32,447 nt of DNA from Candidatus Leptovillus gracilis (GTDB taxonomy: Bacteria; Chloroflexota; Anaerolineae; Promineifilales; Promineifilaceae). Under the pieces are notes generated by a model. That model was given only the letters and a program-made list of their open reading frames with translations. It was not told where the DNA came from and did not search any database. Positions 17,348 to 25,385 of this stretch are shown here, one piece after another; the first letter of the stretch is position 1; every line of letters begins with the position of its first letter. Where the stretch lies: positions 1-32,447 of the forward strand of contig JADJXA010000019.1 in the NCBI GenBank assembly GCA_016716065.1. Reading direction: 5' to 3'. A program made the translations under genes and the position numbers.

Positions 17348-17716
17348 CTACGACAGGTCTGGCAATTGGATGATCAAAAACTGTTCTACGGCCGCTTCGT
17401 GTTGGGCAAAGTCTGCGTTATTTGCTTCCGGCACGCCCAGTCCGGCTCCTCTGGCCAACGGATAAAACCGTTTATAGGCTGCTTTGTCAAAAGCGTACGC
17501 AGCGCCCAGTTCAAGACCGCGCTTGATTTCAGCGAAGGTGGTTTTCTGAATAGTCCGGTGCGGCCGTTGCTGCGGGTCGATTTCTAAAAGATACTGCTGC
17601 ATGGCCCGCCGTGAGCCGGCAATGACACAGGCTGCACCGGTGCAGACCACCCTGGTAGGCGATTCATAGGCAAAATAACCGATAACTTTATCATGACGGC
17701 TATGATGGGCAGACAT
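17348..17716 (-). CDS. Accessory protein of the IS91-like cassette (122 residues, intact copy)
   Basis: The only uninterrupted copy of this ORF. It starts MSAHHSRHDKVIGYFAYESP, contains RAMQQYLLEIDPQQRPHR and AEIKRGLELGAAYAFDKAAY, and ends EAAVEQFLIIQLPDLS. The TAG stop lies 46 nt before the transposase ATG (10 nt before a possible TTG start), so the two would be co-translated. IS91 itself has a similarly sized ORF (ORF121) ahead of its transposase; I infer a positional analogy only and recognise no domain. Conservation of start, stop and spacing in five copies supports a real gene. Confidence 0.7.
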   Translation of the reverse strand: MSAHHSRHDKVIGYFAYESPTRVVCTGAACVIAGSRRAMQQYLLEIDPQQRPHRTIQKTTFAEIKRGLELGAAYAFDKAAYKRFYPLARGAGLGVPEANNADFAQHEAAVEQFLIIQLPDLS

Positions 17717-17769
17717 GTCAACTTCTTTGCTCTCTGAACGCTTTTGCTCTGCTAATTTGAGTCAAAATT

Positions 17770-17820
17770 TTACATACGATCGGGAGTTGATACACGGTCT
17801 TCCTCTAGCGGAGCTTTCAT
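17770..17820 (-). CDS. Possible 16-codon leader peptide at cassette start
   Basis: ATG directly follows the GTTAG core, giving MKAPLEEDRVSTPDRM and TAA. Present at the same place in the other transposase cassettes. With the predicted cassette promoter it would begin about a dozen bases into the transcript. May be chance. Confidence 0.25.
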   Translation of the reverse strand: MKAPLEEDRVSTPDRM

Positions 17821-17824
17821 CTAA

Positions 17825-17930
17825 CTAGATATTCGATATATTATAATATGTCGAAGATTTTCTGCCTAATACTTAGCCGAAAATCTTCTGCGTAATGCCC
17901 CCATGGAACGTTATGCCGAAAATCTTCTGC
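17825..17930 (-). other. attI: Putative attI recombination site
   Basis: The first cassette joins non-cassette DNA at GTTAGAT (17819-17825 on the minus strand). Beyond it lie a 22-bp near-palindrome TCGATATATTATAATATGTCGA with one unpaired position (17833-17854) and three similar 13-mers: GAAGATTTTCTGC at 17853-17865, and GAAAATCTTCTGC at 17879-17891 and 17918-17930. Repeats of this kind near the core resemble the accessory integrase-binding direct repeats of attI sites. Position between intI and the first cassette is as expected; the exact extent is inferred. Confidence 0.7.
17840..17868 (-). promoter_or_regulatory. Candidate cassette promoter (Pc)
   Basis: On the minus strand TAGGCA (17868-17863, four of six matches to TTGACA), a 17-base spacer, then a perfect TATAAT (17845-17840). 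It points into the cassette array and would start transcription about 10 nt from the first cassette. Confidence 0.55.
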
Positions 17931-17961
17931 ATTTTTGCCTCATTTTGCCTCAAAATAGCTC

Positions 17962-17990
17962 TTTTATATAGAACATTTTTTCTGTATAAT
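17962..17990 (+). promoter_or_regulatory. Candidate intI promoter
   Basis: A perfect TATAAT at 17985-17990 on the plus strand with only a weak -35 (TTTTAT) 17 bases upstream, about 300 nt before the intI ATG. The surrounding 17940-17990 is strongly AT-rich. No LexA box is recognised. Confidence 0.35.
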
Positions 17991-18238
17991 TACCCGCATG
18001 GTTGCTGCGCGCGACTCATCAACCGCTCATAATCGCTAACAATACACGATGCCATAATCGGTTGTCAAGCAAACAATAGGGCTATTGACCAGTTGGCCTG
18101 CCAACCCGATCAGACGAACCAGTGAACAAAAAAGCGTGTCCCATTCTAACAAGTGATTTCATGAGTGGGCAGCACCCACCACCACAATTGAAAAGCACGA
18201 GCGAGAGCGAGAGGAAGAGGAAGAAGTCTTGCCACACT

Positions 18239-18274
18239 CTAGCTCTAGCTCTAGCTCTAGCTCTAGCTCTAGCT
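18239..18274 (+). repeat. Hexanucleotide microsatellite (CTAGCT)x6 upstream of intI
   Basis: Six perfect tandem copies, ending 11 nt before the AAGGAAG ribosome-binding site of intI. As a multiple of three it cannot shift a frame, but it could change leader length or structure; each unit is also an AGCT palindrome. Confidence 0.9.
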
Positions 18275-18292
18275 ATTTTCAAGGAAGTTCTC

Positions 18293-19251
<959 letters not shown>

Positions 19252-19270
<19 letters not shown>

Positions 19271-19402
19271 TCCGTGAACCGTAATCCGTGAACCGTAAGC
19301 CGTAATCCGTAAGCCGACCACGGACCACGGAACACGGAACACGGAACACGGAATACGGAATACGGAACACGGAACACGGAACACGGAATACGGAACACGG
19401 AA
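19252..19402. repeat. Heptanucleotide repeat array 1 (CCGTAAT-type then ACGGAAC-type)
   Basis: About nine units of CGTAATC/CGTGAAC/CGTAAGC followed by about twelve of CACGGAA/TACGGAA variants. The two halves carry complementary CCGT and ACGG cores, so they can pair. It starts within the last codons of intI and ends 11 nt before the next gene. Confidence 0.92.
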
Positions 19403-19413
19403 CAAAGTGCAAA

Positions 19414-19851
19414 ATGGAAAAACTAACCTATACCCACAGCTTTCGCGGGTTGCTTGCCTATAAGTTGGCACGTGAATTATCATTGCTTGTCTTCGAGCGC
19501 ACGAAAAAGTTTCCTAAAGAGGAGGCTTATGCGCTCACAGATCAGATTCGACGTTCGTCCCGCTCTATTGGCGCGAACATCGCCGAAGCCTGGGCAAAAC
19601 GTCGCTACGAAAAGCACTTTATCAGCAAACTGACAGATGCGGATGGCGAACAGCAAGAAACGCAGCATTGGATCGAAACGGCCGTTGACTGCCACTATCT
19701 CACTCCCGCCGAAGCCAACCAGCTTCTATCCCACTGTCAGCGCATTGGCCAACTCATCGGCGGCATGATCAGCAAAGCCGACCAATTTTGCAACCCCGAA
19801 AACTACCTGCGCGAATCGCCAGCCGAGTATTTTACCGAGAATGAAGCGTAA
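19414..19851 (+). CDS. Four-helix bundle protein (S23/TIGR02436-like)
   Basis: 145 residues. The hallmark of the family is clear: HSFRGLLAYKLARELSLLVF, then FPKEEAYALTDQIRRSSRSI and GANIAEAWAKRRYEKHFISK. These small helical-bundle proteins were first noticed in intervening sequences of 23S rRNA and are widespread as stand-alone genes; their role is unknown. The gene sits between two heptanucleotide arrays, so it may have travelled independently of its neighbours. It contains the leftmost ACGGCCGT of the window (19678). Confidence 0.9.
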   Translation: MEKLTYTHSFRGLLAYKLARELSLLVFERTKKFPKEEAYALTDQIRRSSRSIGANIAEAWAKRRYEKHFISKLTDADGEQQETQHWIETAVDCHYLTPAEANQLLSHCQRIGQLIGGMISKADQFCNPENYLRESPAEYFTENEA

Positions 19852-19854
19852 GTC

Positions 19855-20020
19855 GTTATCCGTAATCCGTAAGCCGTAAGCCGTAAGCCGTAATCCGTAA
19901 GCCGTAATCCGTAAGCCGAACACGGAACACGGAACACGGAACACGGAACACGGAACACGGAACACGGACCACGGACCACGGACCACGGACCACGGAACAC
20001 GGAATACGGAATACGGAATA
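19855..20020. repeat. Heptanucleotide repeat array 2
   Basis: Same composition and order as the array at 19252-19402: CCGTAAT/CCGTAAG units, then CACGGAA and CACGGAC units. It fills the whole gap between the four-helix bundle gene and ligA and leaves no visible Shine-Dalgarno for ligA. Confidence 0.92.
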
Positions 20021-20025
20021 CAAAA

Positions 20026-22071
20026 ATGCCCGAACCCCAAATCACCCACCTGCGCCAACAAATCAATTACCATCTGCACCGCTACCATGTCCTCGACGCC
20101 CCCGTCATCAGCGACGCCGAGTACGATGAACTCTACCGCCAACTGGTGGAACTAGAGGCCGCCCACCCCGACCTCATCACCCCAGACTCCCCCACCCAAC
20201 GCGCCGGCGCGCCGCCCCAAAGCGCCTTCGCCAAAGTGGTCCACCCCGCCCCCATCCTCAGCCTGGCCAACGCCTTCAACATGGCCGACTTCTACGCCTG
20301 GCGCGCCCGCATCGGTCGCCTCCTGCCCGACCCCGACGTGCCCCTGGACTTCACCGTCGAACCCAAGCTCGATGGCCTCAGCGTCGTCCTCACCTACCAG
20401 GACGGCCGTTTCACCCAAGGCGCCACCCGCGGCGACGGCCAGATCGGCGAAGACATCACCCCCAACCTCCGCACCCTCCGCGCCCTCCCCCCCCACATCC
20501 CCGTCGCCCCACTCCCAACTCCCAACTCCCAACTCCCAACTTATCTTGTTGTCCGCGGCGAAGCCTTCTTCCCCCTCGACAAATTCGACTCCTTCAACGC
20601 CGACCGCCTGGCCGCCGGTGAAGCCGCCTACATGAACCCGCGCAACGCCGCCGCCGGCTCCCTGCGCCAGCTCGATTCAGCCATCACCGCCCAACGGCCG
20701 TTAACCCTCTACGTCTATGATTTTGTCGCCTGGCAAGGGGGCCGCGTGCCCGATACCCAGTGGGAACGGCTGCAGCTGCTGCGCGCCTGGGGCTTCCCCG
20801 TCTCCCCCGACAGCCAATACTGCCCCGACCTGGCCGCCGTCGCCGCCGCCTACGAGCGCTGGGCCACCTATCGCAACACCATCAACTATGAAGTAGACGG
20901 CATCGTCGCCAAAATCAACAACCGCCCCCTGGCCGACAGCCTCGGCTTCGTCGGCAAAGACCCCCGCGGAGCCATCGCCCTCAAATTCCCCGCCCAGGAA
21001 AAAACCACCCGCCTGCTCGACGTGGTCGTCAGCGTTGGGCGCACCGGTATCCTGGCCCCGGCGGCCGTGTTGGAGCCGGTAGAGATTGGCGGCGTCATCG
21101 TGCGCAATGCCACCCTGCACAACTACGACGAAATCGCCCGCAAAGACATCCGCATCGGTGACTACGTGCTGGTCAAACGCGCCGGTGAAGTCATCCCCTA
21201 CATCGTTGGCCCCGTCATAGACAGGCGCGATGGCACAGAGCGCATTGTGATGAAGCCCAGCCACTGCCCCGCCTGCGGCGAACCGGCCATACAGCCCCCC
21301 GGTGAAGTCGCCATCTACTGCGACAACCCCGCCTGCCCAGAACAGCTTGTGCGCCGTGTCGAATACTTCGTCAGCCGCGACGCTATGGACATCGAGAGCT
21401 TCGGCGGCCAAACGGCCGTCCTCCTCACCGAAAAGCGCCTCATCCACGACATCGCCGACATCTACTATTTAAATAAGGAAACACTGCTCGATCTGGAAGG
21501 CTTCAAAGACAAAAAAGTCGACAACCTGCTGGCCGGCGTCGAAGCCAGCAAAAGCCGCCCGCCAGAACGCCTGCTGGCGGCGCTGGGCATTCGCTTCGTC
21601 GGCAGCGTCGTCGCCGCCCTGCTCATCGGCCAACTGGGCGGCATAGATGAAATCGCCGCCGCCACCCAGGAGCAGTTGCAAGCGATAGAGGGGATTGGGC
21701 CGGGCACGGCCGTCTCCGTCACCACCTGGTTCGCCAACGACAAAAACCGCGCCGTCCTGGAAAAACTACGCGCCGCCGGGCTGCGCTTTGCCCTGGAGCG
21801 AACGGCCGTCGCCGCAGCCACGCCGCAGCCCCTCGCCAACCTCACCTTTGTCATCACCGGAACCCTGCCCAGCCTCAGCCGCGGCGCAGCCAAAGCGCTC
21901 ATCGAGCAGCACGGCGGCAAAGTCACCGGCAGCGTCAGCAAAAACACCAGTTACCTGCTCGCCGGCGAAAACGCCGGCAGCAAACTCGCCAAAGCACAGC
22001 AGCTAGGCATCCCCATCCTCGACGAACCCACCCTCCGTAAAATGCTGGTCGGTGCGCAGCCCGTGTTATAA
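20026..22071 (+). CDS. ligA: NAD-dependent DNA ligase
   Basis: 681 residues, full length for bacterial LigA. Seals nicks during replication and repair using NAD+. Domain Ia NAD-binding part with HYHVLDAP...YDELYRQL and HPAPILSLANAF; the adenylation motif EPKLDGLSV has nucleophile K114. The OB fold, a four-cysteine zinc finger (CPACGEP...CDNPACPEQ), helix-hairpin-helix repeats and a C-terminal BRCT (LTFVITGTLPSLSRGAAK) follow. Oddity: residues about 161-172 (LPTPNSQLPT) are encoded by a four-unit heptamer repeat inserted in frame. Start ATG 20026 directly follows repeat array 2. Confidence 0.97.
   Translation: MPEPQITHLRQQINYHLHRYHVLDAPVISDAEYDELYRQLVELEAAHPDLITPDSPTQRAGAPPQSAFAKVVHPAPILSLANAFNMADFYAWRARIGRLLPDPDVPLDFTVEPKLDGLSVVLTYQDGRFTQGATRGDGQIGEDITPNLRTLRALPPHIPVAPLPTPNSQLPTYLVVRGEAFFPLDKFDSFNADRLAAGEAAYMNPRNAAAGSLRQLDSAITAQRPLTLYVYDFVAWQGGRVPDTQWERLQLLRAWGFPVSPDSQYCPDLAAVAAAYERWATYRNTINYEVDGIVAKINNRPLADSLGFVGKDPRGAIALKFPAQEKTTRLLDVVVSVGRTGILAPAAVLEPVEIGGVIVRNATLHNYDEIARKDIRIGDYVLVKRAGEVIPYIVGPVIDRRDGTERIVMKPSHCPACGEPAIQPPGEVAIYCDNPACPEQLVRRVEYFVSRDAMDIESFGGQTAVLLTEKRLIHDIADIYYLNKETLLDLEGFKDKKVDNLLAGVEASKSRPPERLLAALGIRFVGSVVAALLIGQLGGIDEIAAATQEQLQAIEGIGPGTAVSVTTWFANDKNRAVLEKLRAAGLRFALERTAVAAATPQPLANLTFVITGTLPSLSRGAAKALIEQHGGKVTGSVSKNTSYLLAGENAGSKLAKAQQLGIPILDEPTLRKMLVGAQPVL
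20511..20541 (+). repeat. (ACTCCCA)x4 heptamer tract inside ligA
   Basis: Four exact units plus ACT within the coding region. They encode a Pro/Thr/Ser-rich loop between ITPNLRTLRALPPHI and YLVVRGEAFF, where LigA proteins normally have a short connection. The frame is preserved. Confidence 0.9.
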
Positions 22072-22098
22072 TTCAATCTACTTGGAGGATAGACACAC

Positions 22099-22308
22099 AT
22101 GTTGACTCTGGAAATTCATGACAAGGCATTGGCCAGCCAGATAAGTAAACTGTTGGATCAGGATTTCGAGAATAATCCTGATAAGATGCTCGACGAACTG
22201 ATTCGCCACTACGTTCGTCAGCAAGAAAGGCTGCAATACAGTGGCATTCTCGCCTGGGAAAGCGATGGCCTTGCCTACCAAAAGGTAATTCGCCATGAGT
22301 GGCAGTAG
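22099..22308 (+). CDS. Antitoxin of VapBC-type pair
   Basis: 69 residues with an N-terminal strand-helix start (MLTLEIHDKALASQISKLLD) and a central helix (PDKMLDELIRHYVRQQERLQ), the pattern of small DNA-binding antitoxins. GGAGG at 22084-22088 precedes the ATG by about ten bases. It overlaps the PIN toxin gene by 14 nt. Assignment rests mainly on the partner. Confidence 0.75.
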   Translation: MLTLEIHDKALASQISKLLDQDFENNPDKMLDELIRHYVRQQERLQYSGILAWESDGLAYQKVIRHEWQ

Positions 22309-22672
22309 CCTGTTACTAGACACCAACGCCTTCATTTACTTTTTTGAAGGCCGCCGATCAGTAACCCAATTGGTTGCTCAAGCGCCAATTGTTTACTATT
22401 GTCCAATTTCTGAAATCGAACTTCTCTCTTCATCACGCTTATCTCAGCCGGAAATTTTGCAAATAAAAGCGTTTCTTGCATTGTGTGAAAGGATTGACCT
22501 CTCCTCAGAAGTAGTAGCGCTGACCATTCGTATCCGGCGCGAGTATAAACAGAAAATTCCAGACGCTATTGTGGCGGCATCAGCCCTGTTTGCCGGTGTC
22601 CCCCTGGTTACCGCCGATGCAGATTTCAAGAATATTGACGTGCTGAACCTGATCACCGACATCTTGTCCTGA
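22295..22672 (+). CDS. vapC: PIN-domain ribonuclease toxin (VapC-like)
   Basis: 125 residues. PIN-domain acidic residues are visible: D near the start (LLLDTNAFIYFFEG), E in CPISEIELL, D in KIPDAIVAASALF and D in PLVTADADFKNI. It is expected to cleave tRNA or rRNA with Mg2+ unless bound by the upstream antitoxin. Its start lies inside the antitoxin gene, so translation is coupled. This pair is in the backbone and not in a cassette. Confidence 0.9.
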   Translation: MSGSSLLLDTNAFIYFFEGRRSVTQLVAQAPIVYYCPISEIELLSSSRLSQPEILQIKAFLALCERIDLSSEVVALTIRIRREYKQKIPDAIVAASALFAGVPLVTADADFKNIDVLNLITDILS

Positions 22673-23223
22673 TCACCTGGACTCACCTTCGTCATCACCG
22701 GAACCCTGCCCATCTCAGCGAAGATGATCTGCACCGGCTGTTCACCTCGTCTGCCAACACCGGGCAGGTTCCCGAAAACCTCTTCGGTCTATAGATCAAG
22801 AGTAAGCATTCAGTCCCTTTTAGGCATGGTTCAAAACGCGGAAGTTATCCTTTACAAATTAGTCCGCGAATTGGGCGTGGTTCATCGAGCGAAGCATCTT
22901 CTTTACAAATTTACGCTGAATTGTCATGCTGAGCGCAGTCTTCGGAGCGAAGCATCCCCCTCCCACCAGAAGAACGGGATGCTTCGGAGGATGCTTCGGC
23001 AAGCTCAGCACAGGCTCTCAGACCTTGTCCTGAGCAACGCCGAAGGAATGACGCGCTTTCTTGCCAAATTTGTAAAGCACAGCTTACTTGTAATAAACCA
23101 TGCCCCTTTTTGCAATAGTACACAGATGAACACAGATTCAAATCATCCAAAATCTGTGTTCATCTGTGAAAATCTGTGTCCCATTTGTTTGGACATGAAC
23201 GTTACGATCAAGAAGGTAAACAA
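22673..23223. other. Intergenic region with gene debris and repeats
   Basis: No intact gene. Contains a 30-base stretch (22682-22711) matching the ligA BRCT codons at 21841-21870 with one mismatch, a degraded frame ending EDDLHRLFTSSANTGQVPEN, GAAGCAT/ATGCTTC-rich repeats around 22920-23050, and the hairpin at 23121-23168. Confidence 0.7.
23121..23168. repeat. 18-bp perfect inverted repeat (ACAGATGAACACAGAT type)
   Basis: CACAGATGAACACAGATT at 23121-23138 is the exact reverse complement of 23151-23168, with a 12-base loop. A further AATCTGTGT follows at 23171. No T-run, so it is more likely a dispersed repeat than a terminator. Confidence 0.85.
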
Positions 23224-24546
23224 TTGAAGATACCCGCTTTATTTTTCTTTCTCGCGCACTTGCTGGGCAGTGTGGCCTGCGCCGCTGAACCAACGGCCGT
23301 CAGCACAACCGTTCCCACCCTCACGGCCGTCGCCCCCACCACCCTGCCCACCATCCCCCCCACAACAACGGCCGCTGCCAGTCCCACTGCCGCCCCGCCC
23401 ACCGCCATCCCAACCCCCACCCCCTTTGCCCCACCAGACATCCATTACCTGCAAGCGGCCGTAGACGCCGCCCTGGCCGACTTCAGCGGCCTCAGCAGCT
23501 ATGTCATCATAGACCTCAGCAACGGCGAGCAGATCAGCCACGATCCCAACCTGGCAATCGCCGGGTCGAGCCTCATCAAAATCGGGCTGCTGGTCCAGAT
23601 ATTTCGCGCTCTAGACCGCCCGCCCGACATCGAACAGACCAAACTGCTCACCCAGACCACCACCGTCTCCAGCAACTTCGCCGCCAACCTGCTGCTGCGC
23701 GATGTGGTTGGCGGCGGCGACATCTTTGCCGGCGCCGACCGGCTCACCCAGGCGATGCGCGAATTGGGGCTGTACAACACCTTTATCGCCGTGCCCTACG
23801 ACATGGAACCGCCCGACGGCCGTATGCCAACCTACCTCACCCCCGCCAACCAACGTACCGACCGCACCACCTACCCCGACCCCTATCGCCAGACCACCAT
23901 CGGCGACCTGGCCGCCCTCGCCCACCTGATCTACGACTGCGCCCAACACGACGCCGGTCTTCTACGCGACGCCTACGGCGCGCAGCTCACCCAGACAGAA
24001 TGCCAGGACCTCCTGGACCTGCTAAAAGAAAACAACCTGGCCCGCCTGCTGGAACGCGGCCTGCCCGATGGCGTCGTCATGGCCCACAAAGTTGGCTGGA
24101 TTGATGATACGCATGGCAACATCGGCATCGTCTACGGTCCAGAGCAAGATTATCTGATCGCCCTGGCTCTCTACGCGCCGGGTTGGTTAGAGTGGGACAT
24201 CAGCGCCCCCATTTTTGCGCAAATCTCCCGTCTGGCCTACGCCCACTTTAACGATCCCGACGCCTACCCCGTCGACATATTGGCCGCGCCGCCGGCCATC
24301 CCGCCCACGCCTACGCCACTGCCCCCGCCAGACTATCCCCAGGCCATCGTCTTTGGCACGCGCGGCGTCGGCTTAACCCTGCGCGCCACCCCCGGCGGCG
24401 CGGAAATTGCCATTTTACCCGAAGGCACAGTCGTCAGCCTGCTGCCCACGCCAGCCCAAACCGAGGGCGGCCTCACCTGGCGGCGCATCCGCACCCCGGC
24501 CGGTGACGAAGGCTGGGTGGGCGAGCTGTTCCTGACGTTTGATTGA
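23224..24546 (+). CDS. Secreted serine hydrolase of the class A beta-lactamase fold with C-terminal SH3b domain
   Basis: 440 residues from a TTG start at 23224, chosen because it is preceded by AAGAAGGT and gives a clean signal peptide (KIPALFFFLAHLLGSVACAA). The ATG at 23176 would bury it. A Thr/Pro-rich linker (to about 70) is followed by the beta-lactamase-like domain: SxxK at S116-K119 (AGSSLIKIG), an SSN in the SDN position (TVSSNFAANLLL) and HKVGW in the KTG position. The last 70 residues are an SH3b-like domain (GLTLRATPGGAEIAILPEGT, ending GWVGELFLTFD). Likely cell-wall or surface associated. True beta-lactamase activity is uncertain because the SDN and KTG motifs deviate. Confidence 0.85.
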   Translation: MKIPALFFFLAHLLGSVACAAEPTAVSTTVPTLTAVAPTTLPTIPPTTTAAASPTAAPPTAIPTPTPFAPPDIHYLQAAVDAALADFSGLSSYVIIDLSNGEQISHDPNLAIAGSSLIKIGLLVQIFRALDRPPDIEQTKLLTQTTTVSSNFAANLLLRDVVGGGDIFAGADRLTQAMRELGLYNTFIAVPYDMEPPDGRMPTYLTPANQRTDRTTYPDPYRQTTIGDLAALAHLIYDCAQHDAGLLRDAYGAQLTQTECQDLLDLLKENNLARLLERGLPDGVVMAHKVGWIDDTHGNIGIVYGPEQDYLIALALYAPGWLEWDISAPIFAQISRLAYAHFNDPDAYPVDILAAPPAIPPTPTPLPPPDYPQAIVFGTRGVGLTLRATPGGAEIAILPEGTVVSLLPTPAQTEGGLTWRRIRTPAGDEGWVGELFLTFD

Positions 24547-24618
24547 CCATCACCCAGCGCAAGAATCCACAACTATGCTAAAATCCAACAGTTCTCAAAT
24601 TATCATAGTGTATGGTAG

Positions 24619-24681
24619 GGGCGGGACGGCGCGGACAGACCACAGCCGCAGCGGACGGCCTTTTTCCGCGCCGTCTCGCCC
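24619..24681. repeat. Long GC-rich inverted repeat upstream of the thioredoxin gene
   Basis: GGGCGGGACGGCGCGG (24619-24634) pairs with CCGCGCCGTCTCGCCC (24666-24681) at 15 of 16 positions. TTTTT precedes the right arm and does not follow it, so terminator function is doubtful. Could be a dispersed repeat. Confidence 0.75.
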
Positions 24682-24699
24682 AATCCGAGGTCGGCAAAT

Positions 24700-25290
24700 A
24701 TGAGTCAAACACAAGACAACCATCATGAACAACAAGAAGCGCAGAAACAGCAGCACCTTCGGCTGATCACCATCGGCGCTATTGGCTTATTGGTTCTGGG
24801 CCTGATGGGGCTGTGGTGGGTCAGCCAGCAGCCCGGCAGCCACCGTCAAACGGCCGTCACCGCCGGTCCACCACAAATGGGCCAACCCGCCCCCGATTTC
24901 AGCCTCGCCAACCTGGAAGGCGGCCAGATCAGCCTATCCGATTATGATGGGCAGGTGGTGGTCGTCAACTTCTGGGCGACCTGGTGCCCGCCTTGCAAAG
25001 CGGAAATGCCAGACATCAACGCCTATTACGAAGCCAACCGCGCCGATGGACTGGTTGTATTGGCCGTGAACGCCCAGGAAGACAAGAATACCGTCAGCCG
25101 TTTTATTCAGGCCAATGGCTTTTCCTTTCCGGTGCTGCTAGACAGCGACGGCCGTGTCGAACAGCAGTACCAGGTGCGCAGCTTCCCCACCACCTATGTC
25201 ATAGACCGCGACGGCCGTGTCGTCTACATACACAACGGTCTCATCTCGCTAGATGTGCTGACGGCCGTACTCGCCCCTCTGCTTTCCTGA
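24700..25290 (+). CDS. TlpA/ResA-type membrane-anchored thioredoxin
   Basis: 196 residues. One membrane anchor (about 22-42, LITIGAIGLLVLGLMGLWWV) with the thioredoxin domain outside. Active site C96-P-P-C99 in NFWATWCPPCKAEMPD, then the family's cis-proline segment SFPTTYVIDRDG. PAPDFSLANLEGGQISLSDY is the typical AhpC/TSA-like entry. Probably reduces extracytoplasmic disulfides, for example in cytochrome c maturation; the neighbours do not specify a substrate. Four ACGGCCGT palindromes lie within the coding region. Confidence 0.92.
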   Translation: MSQTQDNHHEQQEAQKQQHLRLITIGAIGLLVLGLMGLWWVSQQPGSHRQTAVTAGPPQMGQPAPDFSLANLEGGQISLSDYDGQVVVVNFWATWCPPCKAEMPDINAYYEANRADGLVVLAVNAQEDKNTVSRFIQANGFSFPVLLDSDGRVEQQYQVRSFPTTYVIDRDGRVVYIHNGLISLDVLTAVLAPLLS

Positions 25291-25303
25291 CGCCCGCGCC
25301 AGG

Positions 25304-25375
25304 CGTAAACCGTAATCCGTAATCCGTAATCCGTGAACCGTAATCCGTCAATCCTAAATTCTAAATCCTAAATCA
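25304..25375. repeat. Heptanucleotide repeat array 3
   Basis: CCGTAAT/CCGTGAA units as at 19252 and 19855, followed by a second heptamer family (CTAAATC/CTAAATT). Ends just before AGGAG, the ribosome-binding site of the next gene. Confidence 0.88.
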
Positions 25376-25385
25376 GGAGTCCTCC

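Larger units (their letters stand above)
15746..17824 (-). mobile_element. Transposase gene cassette, copy 5 (first cassette, next to attI)
   Basis: 2079 bp, bounded by the attI junction at 17825 and the attC at 15740-15835. As the attI-proximal cassette it should be the most recently integrated and the best transcribed. Layout on the minus strand: 16-codon leader frame, 122-residue ORF, transposase, 150-nt tail, attC. Confidence 0.9.

Noticed and set aside
18122..18292. N-terminal extension of the integrase from GTG 18122
   Set aside because: The extension is low-complexity (Ala-Leu from the hexamer tract). The ATG at 18293 has a good ribosome-binding site and begins where IntI proteins begin.
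24619..24681. Rho-independent terminator
   Set aside because: The T-run lies in the loop side before the right arm, not after the stem.
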